Positions 6,010-15,171 are shown, counted from the stretch's first letter. The stretch: DNA of 18,268 nucleotides from SKVJ01 sp964578745 (GCA_964578745.1 CAZODZ010000030.1:1-18268), one strand, 5' to 3'. The notes: generated by a model not told the origin, from the letters alone. Numbers and translations are program-made.

Positions 6010-7254
6010 TTAAACGGCGCTTATGCGGAAGCGCACGAGGGCGACGATGCCGAATGCTGCTGCGAAGGCACACAGCGCCACCACCTCCGGCACGACCGAA
6101 CTGAGGTCTCCTCCGAAGATGAGCAGCTTGTTGAAACCTGTCGTGGCCCATCCATGCGGCGTGAGCTTCGCGATGAACTGCATCCAGCGCGGTGTGATGA
6201 AAAGCGGCCACCAGCATCCGCCCAGTGGCGCGAGGACAAGGGCGGTTATCGTTGCAATCGAGCTTGCGCTCCGCTGCGTTCGCACCAGTGTTGCGAGCAT
6301 GATAGCGAAGGCCGACGACATGATGACCGTGAGGATGGATAGCAGAATGACAGCCCCGGGAGCGAGGCCGAGGTTCATGTTGAAAAGGAGGAGGCCTACG
6401 GTCCAGAACAGTGCTATCTGGATAAGTCCTTTGACCGCTGTGCCGGCGAACGTGCCGACGACTATCGCTTCCCGCCTCACGGACGCGGACAGAAGCCGCT
6501 CCAGCGTATTATTCTGCCGCTCCCGGACTATCAATTCGGCTGAAGACGCTGCCGCCAGGAAGACGAACATCACTAGGTAACCTGGAATGACGTAGGTGGC
6601 GGGCTCCTTGGCTTCCACCTCTCCCACCTTGTCCACTTTGTACTCGATGAGCGATGACCGCATTGGCACACCCGCCTGGATCGAAAGTATCGTCTGGAGT
6701 TCCTCAGAGATGTGGGTTAAATCGCTGGAATTCAGCCACGTCTCCATCGTAAGAGCGGTGATTGCGCTGCGAACGACCTGCTGCAGTCCAACTTTGGCGG
6801 CTATGGCCTCGCCCACCACCTTGAGGGCTGCCCTCTCGTACGTGTTGTCAGGATCGGCGACAACTTCGATGGTCGTGCCGTAGCCACGAGATATGCCGTC
6901 GGTGAAGTCCTCGGGAAATGCGAGAAACGCGCCGATTGTACCATCGGCTACGTGGTTGTACGCTTCGTCGTAGTCTTCGTCCCAGATGATCAGTGGTTCA
7001 CCTGGGTCAAGATCTTCGACATCATCTGTCTCCATTGCCTTCGCTATGTGACAGCTGAGACCCGTGCTGTCCTCCTCGGTAACGATGTGCAGTTGCATCC
7101 GCTCGTCTTCGCTGGCTACGCCACTGAGAATGGTGCTGAACAGGGAGACGAACAGGAACGGGAACCCGAGGCTGAAGAAGAGCGCGACGCGGTCCCGGCT
7201 GAACAGCTTCAGGTCCTTTGCCGCGATGAGCGCTGTGTGGCGGAGGGTTGTCAT
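6010..7254 (-). CDS. ABC-2 type exporter permease (second of pair)
   Basis: The 414-residue membrane subunit of an ABC-2 exporter has an N-terminal helix (about 24-46), a large extracytoplasmic domain (about 50-220, beginning LHIVTEEDSTGL), then a five-helix C-terminal block from about 225 that includes IVRERQNNTLERLLSASVRR, the coupling-helix motif of this family, and TPHGWATTGFNKLL. Its ATG is 2 nt after the stop of the first permease, with AGGAGG 9 nt upstream inside that gene's end, so the two are translationally tight. The pair with an ATPase resembles Na+/drug or daunorubicin-type exporters. The cargo is unknown. Confidence 0.88.
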   Translation of the reverse strand: MTTLRHTALIAAKDLKLFSRDRVALFFSLGFPFLFVSLFSTILSGVASEDERMQLHIVTEEDSTGLSCHIAKAMETDDVEDLDPGEPLIIWDEDYDEAYNHVADGTIGAFLAFPEDFTDGISRGYGTTIEVVADPDNTYERAALKVVGEAIAAKVGLQQVVRSAITALTMETWLNSSDLTHISEELQTILSIQAGVPMRSSLIEYKVDKVGEVEAKEPATYVIPGYLVMFVFLAAASSAELIVRERQNNTLERLLSASVRREAIVVGTFAGTAVKGLIQIALFWTVGLLLFNMNLGLAPGAVILLSILTVIMSSAFAIMLATLVRTQRSASSIATITALVLAPLGGCWWPLFITPRWMQFIAKLTPHGWATTGFNKLLIFGGDLSSVVPEVVALCAFAAAFGIVALVRFRISAV

Positions 7255-7256
7255 GC

Positions 7257-8435
7257 TCAGCCGCCTCCTGTGGCATGGAACAGCACTCTGCTGACGATAA
7301 GTCCGGCCACAACAACCGAACCTAGCACCGCAAGCTCCACTGTCACGTCGCCCAGGTTGCCACCGGGTGTCATCATCGTCTCCAAGGCGCTGTTGACGTA
7401 TGTGTTGATAGATGCCTTGCCTATTGCATAGAACACGGAGTCTTTGGGGATTTCGAAGAATGTTCCTCCGAGCATCACGGTCGCCATGGTGAAGAAGACG
7501 CTCATAGAGATGGCCTGGTCCTCCGTGCGGGCAACGGACGCGATAATGAGGCCCAGCGTGCTTGCCGCGGCGGCGAACACGAGGGCGATAAACAGCGCGG
7601 ATATGAACGAGACTGGTGTGAACAGTCTGAACACCGCGTAGGCGAGCGCGAGCAGGATGGATGTCTGGATGAAGCCCCGTGTGGTGCCGGCGAGGAACTT
7701 GCCTGCGTACAGCTCGCCTATGCTCAGGCGTGTCGTGAGCAGTCGCTCCAGTGTACCCTTGCGGCGTTCTTCGATGATGGCGCGGCTGGTGAGCGTCACT
7801 GCGAAGAGCACGAACATCGTGACGATTCCCGGCAGGAATTGCCGCACCGGATTGAACTCACCGCCGACTGGTGTCTCAACAACTGCCACCGTCGGCAGTT
7901 GACGCTCTCGCTCTAGTAGTCTACGGACGGTTGTTTCTATCTGCTCGCGGCTGACGGGCTTGCCGGACATGGCGCTCATTACCTGCCGCTCTATCTGCAT
8001 CTCGTGGCTTATCCTGTCGGCCTCGCTCCGGACCAAGCTGGCGACTATCTGTCCTTCCATTCCGGCGTTACCGCGTTGTCGCAAGATTATCTCCGTCGGC
8101 CAGCCAGCACTGAGTTGAGCGGAGAAGCTGGCGGGGATGTACGCGTACAGGAGTATGTCGGAGTTTGCGAGCTTGGTGTCTGCCTCGTCGCGTGTGAGCA
8201 GCTCCACCTCCAGCTCTTCCTTCTCACTGAGGCGTTCGATGAGCAGGCGCGAGTAAATGCCATCTTGGTCATCGTTTACGATGTGTGCTGTACCGTTGAA
8301 CGTTGTCTGGCCACTGAACGCTCCGTACATGAGGGCGAAAATGGCTATGGGCAAAAAGAGGCTGAAGACGAGGTCGGCCCTGTCCTGCAGGTAGTTTCGC
8401 ACTTCCGTCAGCGCGATGACGGTGACCCTGTTCAT
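7257..8435 (-). CDS. ABC-2 type exporter permease (first of pair)
   Basis: This 392-residue membrane subunit is related to its downstream partner: an N-terminal helix (LVFSLFLPIAIFALMYGAF), an extracytoplasmic domain of about 160 residues starting HIVNDDQDG, then five C-terminal helices with AIIEERRKGTLERLLTTRLS as the coupling motif and NTYVNSALETMM near the end. I chose the ATG at 8435, which has GAGAG just upstream; a TTG at 8441 is also possible. It follows the ATPase stop by only a few nucleotides. The two permeases probably form a heterodimer with two copies of the ATPase. Confidence 0.88.
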   Translation of the reverse strand: MNRVTVIALTEVRNYLQDRADLVFSLFLPIAIFALMYGAFSGQTTFNGTAHIVNDDQDGIYSRLLIERLSEKEELEVELLTRDEADTKLANSDILLYAYIPASFSAQLSAGWPTEIILRQRGNAGMEGQIVASLVRSEADRISHEMQIERQVMSAMSGKPVSREQIETTVRRLLERERQLPTVAVVETPVGGEFNPVRQFLPGIVTMFVLFAVTLTSRAIIEERRKGTLERLLTTRLSIGELYAGKFLAGTTRGFIQTSILLALAYAVFRLFTPVSFISALFIALVFAAAASTLGLIIASVARTEDQAISMSVFFTMATVMLGGTFFEIPKDSVFYAIGKASINTYVNSALETMMTPGGNLGDVTVELAVLGSVVVAGLIVSRVLFHATGGG

Positions 8436-8444
8436 ATACAACTC

Positions 8445-9194
8445 TCAGTCGCGCAGGCCGCGGCCGGTGAGGTTAAGGAAGACGTCTTCCAGCGTCACAT
8501 TGCCTTGGTCACCGATGGTGCTCTTGAGCGCATCCGGCGTATCGAGCGCCACTATCAGTCCGCCGTCCATGATGGCCACTCGATGACAGAGGCGGTCGGC
8601 CTCCTGCATATAATGCGTGGTGTAGATGATGGTCATGCCGGCGTTGCGCAGCCCTTCAATGGTCTCGTAGATCATGTTTCGAGATTGCGGGTCGATGCCC
8701 ACGGTTGGCTCATCAAGGAACAGGAGTTGAGGGTGGCCCATGAGGGCGATGGCGAGGTTGATGCGCCGCTTCATCCCTCCTGAGAATTTGTCGACTTTGG
8801 TCTTGGCTCTGTCTGTGAGCCCCATCGTCTCGAGGTTGGTCATGGCCTGGGTTTTCGCTTCTTCGCCGCTGAGTCCCACCATTCTGCCGAAGAAGACCAA
8901 GTTCTCCAGTGCAGACATCTCGGGGTACAGGGCCAGCTCCTGGGGACAGACGCCGATGAGACGGCGGACGCAATCGGCCTGGCGGCGTATGGAGTAGCCG
9001 CCTATGACGACGTCCCCACGGTCTGGCTTGAGGATGGTTGAGAGGATGCGGATGGTCGTTGTCTTGCCCGCGCCGTTGGGGCCGAGCAGCCCGAAGACCT
9101 CCCCTTGCGCGATGCTGAAGGACACACCATTGAGGGCCTTGATCTCGTCGAAGCTCTTGTGCAGGTTCTCCGCAACTACAAATGCTTCTGCCAT
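8445..9194 (-). CDS. ABC exporter ATP-binding protein (DrrA-like)
   Basis: This 249-residue nucleotide-binding subunit powers the two ABC-2 permeases encoded downstream. It has Walker A GPNGAGKT (38-45), a Q-loop in CPQELALYPEMSALENL, signature FSGGM (137-141), Walker B LLFLDEPTVGID, and the H-loop histidine His194 in YTTHYMQEADRL. The tail (TLEDVFLNLTGRGLRD) is typical of the daunorubicin-resistance (DRA) group. The start at 9194 follows GAGGT by about 8 nt; longer starts upstream have no ribosome site. It is the first gene of the ABC-ABC-ABC-rlmN cluster. Drug, lipid or ion export are all possible. Confidence 0.92.
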   Translation of the reverse strand: MAEAFVVAENLHKSFDEIKALNGVSFSIAQGEVFGLLGPNGAGKTTTIRILSTILKPDRGDVVIGGYSIRRQADCVRRLIGVCPQELALYPEMSALENLVFFGRMVGLSGEEAKTQAMTNLETMGLTDRAKTKVDKFSGGMKRRINLAIALMGHPQLLFLDEPTVGIDPQSRNMIYETIEGLRNAGMTIIYTTHYMQEADRLCHRVAIMDGGLIVALDTPDALKSTIGDQGNVTLEDVFLNLTGRGLRD

Positions 9195-9859
9195 GTGGGT
9201 GTACCTCATATTATTGCCAGGCCATGCACCGACTTCGATGCGGCACCGATAGCACGTGTCCTCGGCCAGCCGGTCCACCAATAGGGTACACCGATGTAAA
9301 GGGTCTTGCGCATCGGTGGGCTTTCCGGGACGCCGGATCAGTCTGCGTCCGTACCCGGCCTGGACAGCAGAATTGAGAGTTCGCGCGATTGCGACGCTGC
9401 CAATGTCAGTGGCTCTGCACGGCGCCTGATATGATCGACTGCGATGGTAGCGTCGACCTGTCCATTCTTAGGGTCAGGCCGTGCCGCGCTCGTGCGGAGG
9501 TTGTCTGTTGAAGTCAAGGCGGCTGTCGGAAACGGCACCCTTTGCCAGTAAATGCGTGCGACTTCAGTGCTTCGTGTACCGTCCGGCCCGGAGTTCCGGG
9601 CACGTTGCATGCCTTCTCGACGTGCAGACAACATTCAGACAGAATGCGGTCAGGACCACGCTGGCTCTTGGTACCACCACTCGCATGTTTGCGGAGGGGT
9701 GGCCCCCTTGTCTGCCGGATGCGTTGGAACACAAAGGAGCAATGCACACTTGCCCGAATAGAATCGAAGGACCGCCGGGTGAGGCCGAACGCAGCTGCCT
9801 GTGCTTCCTCCTACAGCTTCACGTGACCGCTGCAAGGTGTCGTTTGCAGGCCGACATGA
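9195..9859. other. Gene-free stretch between the two ABC operons
   Basis: About 665 nt without a supportable gene: open frames on both strands lack ribosome sites and family resemblance. It must hold the promoter of the DrrA-like operon, but I found no convincing -35/-10 pair. A short inverted repeat TACA-ccga-TGTA (9287-9298) about 90 nt before the start could be an operator but is too short to claim. No intrinsic terminator follows the second ABC operon. Confidence 0.5.
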
Positions 9860-10549
9860 CTATGATGCCAGGACGCTTACAATGGCGCTCTCATCAACCA
9901 GCCCATCCTTAAGCCGAATAACCCTATCGACGTACTGTTCGTCGTCCGGCTCGTGGGTGACCATGACAATTGTCTGGCCGGTCTCCTTGTGAAGCTGTGT
10001 GAACAGCTCCAGCACGACACGGGAGGAAGCGAGATCAAGGCTCGCGGTGGGCTCGTCTGCGAACAGGATTCGTGGCCGGTTCATTAATGCGCGTGCAATC
10101 GCTGCCCTCTGTTGCTCGCCTCCCGATATCTCAGCCGGATGATGTTTCAACCGTTGGCCCAGTCCCACGGTCTGCAGCAGATCCGCGGCGCGCCGCTTCA
10201 CATCGCCAATGTTGCCAAGGCCTATAGCCGGGACGCATACGTTCTCCAGGAGCGTCATGCCGGGCAGAAGCGAGTACTCCTGGAAGATGTAGCCGAACTC
10301 CTGCAGCCGGAAGCGCGCCCTCTCGTTCTCACTGAGCCTGAGCATGTCACGGCCCTGTATTGTGAACTCGCCTAGAGTCGGCGAGTCCAGTAGCCCGAGG
10401 ATATGGAGCAGGGTTGACTTTCCTGACCCACTCCTGCCCGTGAGGGCGATGAACTCGCTCTCGCCTACGTGCAGGTTGACGCCTTTGAGAGCGCGGGTGG
10501 CACCGCTGCCCCGCCCGTATGTCTTATGCAGGTTCGCTACGTGAATCAT
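9860..10549 (-). CDS. MacB/LolD-family ABC transporter ATP-binding protein
   Basis: This 229-residue ATPase is of the LolD/MacB/FtsE type, which drives mechanotransmission through FtsX-like permeases instead of carrying solute across the membrane. It has Walker A GRSGSGKS (38-45), Q-loop Gln90 in YIFQEYSLLPGMTLLENV, signature ISGGEQQR (141-148), Walker B ILFADEPTASLD (161-172) and His199 in MVTHEPDDEQYVDRV. The ATG at 10549 lies 4 nt after the permease stop, with GGGGAG upstream, so the in-frame extension to 10654, inside the permease gene, is rejected. It pairs with the upstream permease. No membrane-fusion protein is present in the window. Confidence 0.92.
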   Translation of the reverse strand: MIHVANLHKTYGRGSGATRALKGVNLHVGESEFIALTGRSGSGKSTLLHILGLLDSPTLGEFTIQGRDMLRLSENERARFRLQEFGYIFQEYSLLPGMTLLENVCVPAIGLGNIGDVKRRAADLLQTVGLGQRLKHHPAEISGGEQQRAAIARALMNRPRILFADEPTASLDLASSRVVLELFTQLHKETGQTIVMVTHEPDDEQYVDRVIRLKDGLVDESAIVSVLAS

Positions 10550-10553
10550 GGTC

Positions 10554-11795
10554 CTAATCTCCCCAGATGGCCTTAATGATGCCCTGTCGCGTGATATGCA
10601 GCACCGGTACGAGGCCTGCCAGAACGGCTGCGGCGACGAGTCCGATGATTGCATTCTGCACTGTAGCTGGTTGCAACCCGAGGCTCACCCGGCCGATGGA
10701 GAGGTCAAGTGGATGGTGGAGGAAATAAGTCTGGAGGCCGAAGCCGAAGGCCAGTCCTCCCAGCACTATGCCGGTGGTTGCATAGAAGAGTGCCTGTGTC
10801 AGGTAAGAACCGACGATAACGCTGCGCTTGATGCCGATAGCGCGGAGAATGCCGATGTGCCGCCTGCTGTGAATGATGTTGATGTAGATGACGATGAACA
10901 TGACGATGCCGGCTACTGCCAGGCCTATGCCGCCGATGAGTCCGGCCACGACCTCGAAGCTGGAGACGATCCCTCCGGCGGCCTCGCCGTGCTCGCTCCA
11001 GCTCCTCACGACGCCGTGGAAACCGAGCGACTCGATAGTATCGATGAGATGCGCTTCAGTGCCAGGGTTGCAGATGCTCACCACTATCTGGCTGGCGCGG
11101 TCGTCGTATACCGCCCGACCCATCACGGAAGCCATCTCGCCCCGTGTCACGAACGCGGTGCGGTCTGCGTGGCTCTCCCGCGCGCGGAAGATTCCCTTGA
11201 TCGTGTATTCACGTTGTACACCGTTTGGGTAGGTCAGGCGGACAGCGTCTCCAACGCAGGCGCCCTGCAGTGTCTGGAACTCGGCCGCATCCGCTTCGTC
11301 GCCGCCAGCAATCTCGACACCGAGGAGGATTGAGTCGCGATCGCGCGCATCAAGATAGCTGCCCTCAATGATGTGCTGCTGGATGGTGGTTACACCGGCC
11401 TCGCGTGCGGGGTCGATGCCGATGACAGGCCACGTCCCGCTCTTTCCCCTGTCCGAGGGCTCGCTTTTCTCAACCCACTGGTATTCGATGAGGGCGGAGT
11501 TGTCCAGCCGTGCCGCCACGCCGGCCACGCCTGGCACGTGTGCGATGTCCTGCACAATCTCATCTGCATGAGTGAGGTAGTACTGCTCCATCGGTGGGTC
11601 GAGGACGATGTTACCGTAAAGAGTCTCGACCTGCTGGCGATTGATCGTGTCAGTGACTCCGAGCATGATGGAAGGAGTGAGCAATAGGTTGGCAAAGCTG
11701 AGTGCCATTACCAGGATGACAAGGAATAGGGTCCAGAGGTTACCCCTGAATATCGACTTGTAGGCCAGGAAGATAGCCAGCTTGATGTCGCCCAT
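10554..11795 (-). CDS. MacB/LolC-like FtsX-domain ABC permease
   Basis: This permease of about 413 residues has the four-helix MacB layout: one N-terminal helix (about 22-42, LWTLFLVILVMALSFANLLL), a long extracytoplasmic domain (about 45-275), and three C-terminal helices making the FtsX domain. Between helices 2 and 3 it carries HSRRHIGILRAIGIKRS, the family's conserved cytoplasmic segment. It forms an operon with the ATPase that starts 4 nt after its stop. The start is uncertain: ATG at 11795 or TTG at 11807, neither with a strong ribosome site. Roles in this family include lipoprotein release, peptide or macrolide efflux, and envelope stress sensing; nothing here decides between them. Confidence 0.88.
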   Translation of the reverse strand: MGDIKLAIFLAYKSIFRGNLWTLFLVILVMALSFANLLLTPSIMLGVTDTINRQQVETLYGNIVLDPPMEQYYLTHADEIVQDIAHVPGVAGVAARLDNSALIEYQWVEKSEPSDRGKSGTWPVIGIDPAREAGVTTIQQHIIEGSYLDARDRDSILLGVEIAGGDEADAAEFQTLQGACVGDAVRLTYPNGVQREYTIKGIFRARESHADRTAFVTRGEMASVMGRAVYDDRASQIVVSICNPGTEAHLIDTIESLGFHGVVRSWSEHGEAAGGIVSSFEVVAGLIGGIGLAVAGIVMFIVIYINIIHSRRHIGILRAIGIKRSVIVGSYLTQALFYATTGIVLGGLAFGFGLQTYFLHHPLDLSIGRVSLGLQPATVQNAIIGLVAAAVLAGLVPVLHITRQGIIKAIWGD

Positions 11796-11807
11796 CGTGG
11801 TGCTCAA

Positions 11808-12299
11808 CTGACAACGCGCCCGCCGCCGGGGTCAAACGGCCTACAGGCGCGGGCTGCGTGCGGATTTCTGATGTACGCCATGGTCTCAGTTACAGCTGGT
11901 TTCGAGGTCAGGGGGGTAATCAGCGCAGGGCGCAGAGTAATTATGACCGGGGTAGAGCCCAGCAGTTCCTCCTATTGGGACTCGCGCTCGCTGTCTCCTC
12001 GTCGAAGGAAACTACTGAGTCTGAATCACTGCTGCAAGGCTAAGGGATTCACTCGACTATTGTCAAATGTGAAGTGATGAATAGGATGGTGGTGCCGCGC
12101 CATGCTCATCCCGGCCTCTCGTGGTGACAAAAATGAGGACATTGCTAACCGGCACGGCGAGTGGGGGCGCAATGGAATGTAGAGACCTGCCTGGTGGCGG
12201 ACTTCCCTTGCTGGCGTTGTCGGGTGTCTTATGACCGTCGGTAAGATCGTCACAGCGTGGGGCTCCCTGCTGGTTCCCGTCACGATGGGTAGACCTGGT
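11808..12299. other. Gene-free leader region upstream of the MacB-like operon
   Basis: No gene supported. It contains a possible promoter at 12037-12066 for the minus-strand MacB-like operon and otherwise short chance open frames. The far end may include the eroded 3' end of the membrane-protein relic that begins at about 12300. Confidence 0.45.
12037..12066 (-). promoter_or_regulatory. Possible promoter of the MacB-like operon
   Basis: A perfect -35 TTGACA (12061-12066, minus strand) is followed after 18 nt by TAGCCT (12037-12042), which keeps the important TA and final T. This lies about 240 nt before the permease start, implying a long leader. The -10 is weak. Confidence 0.35.
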
Positions 12300-12880
12300 G
12301 TGCGAGGAGTGTGTTGTACATTAGCGCGAAGGAAGCAGCCACCATCGTCTTCATCGATTTCCAGCATGACTTCTGCAACGAAGGAGGCGCGCTCCATGGT
12401 GGTAGCAGAGACCGGGTCAAGGTGAAGGACACGGGGATGGACGTTGCCGGCTGTATCATGAATAGGCAGGTACCAGTTCTTGGGGATGCAGCCACACCGT
12501 CATGGCCTGAGCAAGGAGGATGAGAGGGAAGATGAGAAGGAAGGCGCCAGGCATGCTTAACAAAAGCCTGCGAGAGTAGACTGGCGTATACGACCCAAGA
12601 AGCGGCATACGTGACCGCGGTTGCCCGTCTGGCTATGGCTGAACTGAGCAGCGATGCGGTCAGGACGAGGCCGTATGGCATCACAACCACAAGTATTACG
12701 AGTGAACCTCTGGGCGTGTGGACAGGTAGCTGCCCTTGGAACAGGCTGTCAAGTCCTGAGGCGTCCAGTTCCACGTGGATGAGACCAAAGGCAGCGGGTT
12801 GCCAGGAGGGTCACTGTCAACCATGATTGCCATGGCTTCATGGTGGTCCTCGGAAGGAATAGAGGGCACACCAACCTTAG
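12300..12880 (-). pseudogene. Frameshifted relic of a membrane protein of unknown family
   Basis: Coherent protein-like pieces follow one another in three minus-strand frames. One piece gives GVPSIPSEDHHEAMAIMVDS (about 12880-12815). A second runs from AAFGLIHVELDASGLDSLFQ through VILVVVMPYGLVLTASLL to AVTYAASWVVYASLLSQ (about 12795-12570). A third gives LSMPGAFLLIFPLILLAQAM plus TVWLHP (about 12560-12500). The last runs from NWYLPIHDTAGNVHPRVLHL to FVAEVMLEIDEDDGGCFLRA (about 12495-12320). Each switch needs a small indel. The order suggests an N-terminal soluble part, two or three membrane helices and a C-terminal soluble domain. I do not recognise the family. Since neighbouring genes are intact, decay is more likely than poor sequence. 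Confidence 0.6.
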
Positions 12881-13209
12881 CAATGTCACTGCGGCATGAC
12901 GAATCTTGGTAGGAAAACCTTCGATATGCGTTGATTGATGTACCCTTGTGCACCATGGCACAGGGACATCGCCCTGTCAAGGGAGGAGGGGTTGTGGTTG
13001 TATCCGGATGGCGATAGAGGGCTGCTCACCATTTATTGGGGCGATATTTCTGGCCGCAAGACGTTGTATCTGGTGCCGTGGTTGCTACTGTTCCCATGAC
13101 CATATTCTCATGGCTAGTAGCACCATTGTCAGTACCGGGGACCTTGTATGGTAAATGCGTGCCCCGCTAGACTGGAACGTGACTTTGTTCGTCGTGGAGG
13201 CGGGAAGGC
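12881..13209. other. Gene-free stretch before the plus-strand block
   Basis: About 330 nt with no supported gene. It should contain the promoter for the plus-strand pair that follows; the best candidate (TTGTCA at 13126 and TATGGT at 13147) has a spacer of only 15 nt and is not claimed. Confidence 0.4.
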
Positions 13210-13728
13210 ATGCTTGTCCCTCTTGAACAGTGGTCTTGCGATATGTGTGGTGACCTCATCACTGCGCCGGAGGATGGATGTATTGTGTGGTGCACTCGAG
13301 ATGGGCGCAGGTTGTCAACGAAGTTCCTTATCATGCATTCCGGGCGCCAGTGTTGGTATGACCGCTCTTGCTTACCGGTTGATGGCCGGTTTGCGTTCGC
13401 AATGCCTCTTTCAGAGGCGCGTACCAAGGATGGTCTTGCCATTCTGCTGAAGAGGCTTGACTCTCTGGTGGCGCGCAGACAGCCGGAGGAAAGCCATAGT
13501 CTTGTGGAGGTAATCCTGCGCGTGACCGTTCCTTACTACGAGGAAGCCCGCTTTTTCTGGGACCTTGCCGCGGCCGAGGGTGTGCATGATGGCACGCGGT
13601 TTGATGAGGCCACACTGGTTCAGATCATCCGCTGGAAAGACGATGCGGTGACGGCTGGCATCAAGGCGCTCACGGAGGGAGGCTTGAGCCCACCGGCGTC
13701 GGCTGCTGCCCGCCAGCAAGGATGCTGA
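13210..13728 (+). CDS. Hypothetical protein with N-terminal Cys-pair (zinc-ribbon-like) domain
   Basis: A 172-residue soluble protein of unknown function. The first 60 residues carry WSCDMCGDLI (CxxC), then IVWC, then the HSGRQCWYDRSC cluster. This spacing of cysteines plus a histidine would suit a small metal-binding module. The rest (about 70-150) looks helical, with LAILLKRLDSLVARR and YYEEARFFWDLAAAEG, and the tail is low in structure. GGAGG lies about 10 nt before the ATG. It ends 57 nt before the HD-GYP gene on the same strand, so the two may be one operon, which hints at a signalling-linked role. I do not recognise the family by name. Confidence 0.75.
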   Translation: MLVPLEQWSCDMCGDLITAPEDGCIVWCTRDGRRLSTKFLIMHSGRQCWYDRSCLPVDGRFAFAMPLSEARTKDGLAILLKRLDSLVARRQPEESHSLVEVILRVTVPYYEEARFFWDLAAAEGVHDGTRFDEATLVQIIRWKDDAVTAGIKALTEGGLSPPASAAARQQGC

Positions 13729-13785
13729 AATGCACGCCGGTCTGTGAGCGGCTGTTGCCGCAGTTGATAATGAAGGGAGGAACAT

Positions 13786-15171
13786 ATGCCTCACGCTCCC
13801 TCGCGACCGGGCGCCGCTGCTGACGATCGCTTCACAGTGCTTGACGGGAGCCGTCTGCTGTTCGGTCTCTGTCGCGGAGCGCTCGTAATTGCTACTGTTG
13901 ATGGAACGCCGCTTGATGTGAACGCCGCTGCGCTCGACATGCTGGGGTACAGCAGGGACGAGTTCTTCGGACTCAATGTGCGTGACCTCTGTGAAGATCC
14001 GGGGCAATGGGAGGAGATGCTTGAGGAACTCAGGACCGGTTCCGTCGTGACAGAACGGGAACTGCGGGTCGTGCGCAGGGATGGCCGCGCTCTCGACTGT
14101 CTCTTCAGCTTTGCTGTGGGACGGGATGGTCCCGACGATGCTGTGGTGCTCTGCGGCACCCTGCAGGATATCAGCGCAGAGGAGCGGCGGTACGAGGAAC
14201 TGGTAACGAGTGAGGAAAGGTACCACCTGCTTTTTGAGCAGTCCGACGACGCAATCGCGCTGGTTCGTGTCGATGGTGTTCTTCTGGACGCGAACCAGGT
14301 GTTCCTGGACCTGTTTGGCTACTCAAGGTCTGACATCGGGCGCGTCAATACTGCCCACACTTACGTGAAGCCGGCTGACAGGGAGCGCTTCATGCACCAG
14401 ATAGCAGAAAAAGGCTGGCTGAAGGATGAGGTCCGGTTGCGGACTCGAGCTGGTATCGTGCGCGACTTCGCTCGCAGCTCGGTTGAGCGGCGAGATCGCG
14501 CCGGGCGTCTCCTTGCGTACCAGAGCGTGCTGCATGACATAACGCATGAAAAGAGGTTGCACAATGACCTGGTCCGCAGTCATGCGCGCATCGAACAGAT
14601 GCTCCATGGCATGGTGGGTGTGGTCGAGCAACTTGTCGAGAGAAGGGATGCCTATACCGCCGGCCACCAGCGGCGTGTAGCTGCGCTTTCGGTGGCTATT
14701 GCAAGGTGCCTGGACCTGCCAGAGGAGACATGTGTCAGTCTTGTGGACATGGCCGCACGCGTCCACGACATCGGCAAGATCGCCGTGCCGGCCGAGATAC
14801 TGGCCAAACCTGCCGCGCTCACGACCGCCGAGTTCGCGCTGATCCGGGAGCACCCGCGGGTCGGTTGTGATATCCTGCGCGCGGCCGAGTTGCCGTATCC
14901 GGTGGCTGAGGCAGTCCTGCAACATCACGAACGTCTGGATGGTTCGGGCTACCCGCAGGGGCTGGCCGGCGATGATATTCTTCCGGAGGCAAGGATACTC
15001 GCGGTGGCTGACGTGGTCGAGGCCATGTCGTCGCATCGCCCCTACAGGCCAGCGCTGGGCCTCGAGGCGGCGCTGGACGAGGTAACTTCCAAGTCAGGTA
15101 TTCTCTATGACTGTGACGTGGTGAATGCCTGCACCGCGGTATTCGCTGGAGGGTTCAGCTTCCCACAGTGA
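13786..15171 (+). CDS. PAS-PAS-HD-GYP cyclic-di-GMP phosphodiesterase
   Basis: This 461-residue cytoplasmic sensor enzyme has PAS 1 at about 25-130 and PAS 2 at about 143-255, a short helical linker, and an HD-GYP domain at about 275-455, which hydrolyses cyclic di-GMP. The catalytic set is complete: His294 in TAGHQRRV, His327-Asp328 in VHDIGKI, His356 in REHPRVG, His380-His381 with the GYP at 388-390 in HHERLDGSGYP, and Asp409 in AVADVVEAM. No membrane helix or receiver domain is present, so the signal is likely a small molecule, redox state or protein sensed by the PAS domains. GGGAGG lies 7 nt before the ATG. It follows the Cys-pair protein by 57 nt and converges with the Ig/PKD-like gene. 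Confidence 0.93.
   Translation: MPHAPSRPGAAADDRFTVLDGSRLLFGLCRGALVIATVDGTPLDVNAAALDMLGYSRDEFFGLNVRDLCEDPGQWEEMLEELRTGSVVTERELRVVRRDGRALDCLFSFAVGRDGPDDAVVLCGTLQDISAEERRYEELVTSEERYHLLFEQSDDAIALVRVDGVLLDANQVFLDLFGYSRSDIGRVNTAHTYVKPADRERFMHQIAEKGWLKDEVRLRTRAGIVRDFARSSVERRDRAGRLLAYQSVLHDITHEKRLHNDLVRSHARIEQMLHGMVGVVEQLVERRDAYTAGHQRRVAALSVAIARCLDLPEETCVSLVDMAARVHDIGKIAVPAEILAKPAALTTAEFALIREHPRVGCDILRAAELPYPVAEAVLQHHERLDGSGYPQGLAGDDILPEARILAVADVVEAMSSHRPYRPALGLEAALDEVTSKSGILYDCDVVNACTAVFAGGFSFPQ

Noticed and set aside
8004..8783. Long plus-strand open frame of 259 codons
   Set aside because: It is antisense to the intact ABC ATPase and permease genes; a mirror frame typical of GC-rich coding DNA.
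9287..9298. Inverted repeat TACA-ccga-TGTA upstream of the DrrA-like operon as an operator
   Set aside because: Four-base arms are expected by chance and no matching promoter was found beside it.
9338..9912. Several overlapping open frames between the two ABC operons
   Set aside because: None has a ribosome site, recognisable motif or protein-like composition.
10548..11333. Acidic plus-strand open frame of 261 codons
   Set aside because: It is the antisense shadow of the FtsX-like permease gene.
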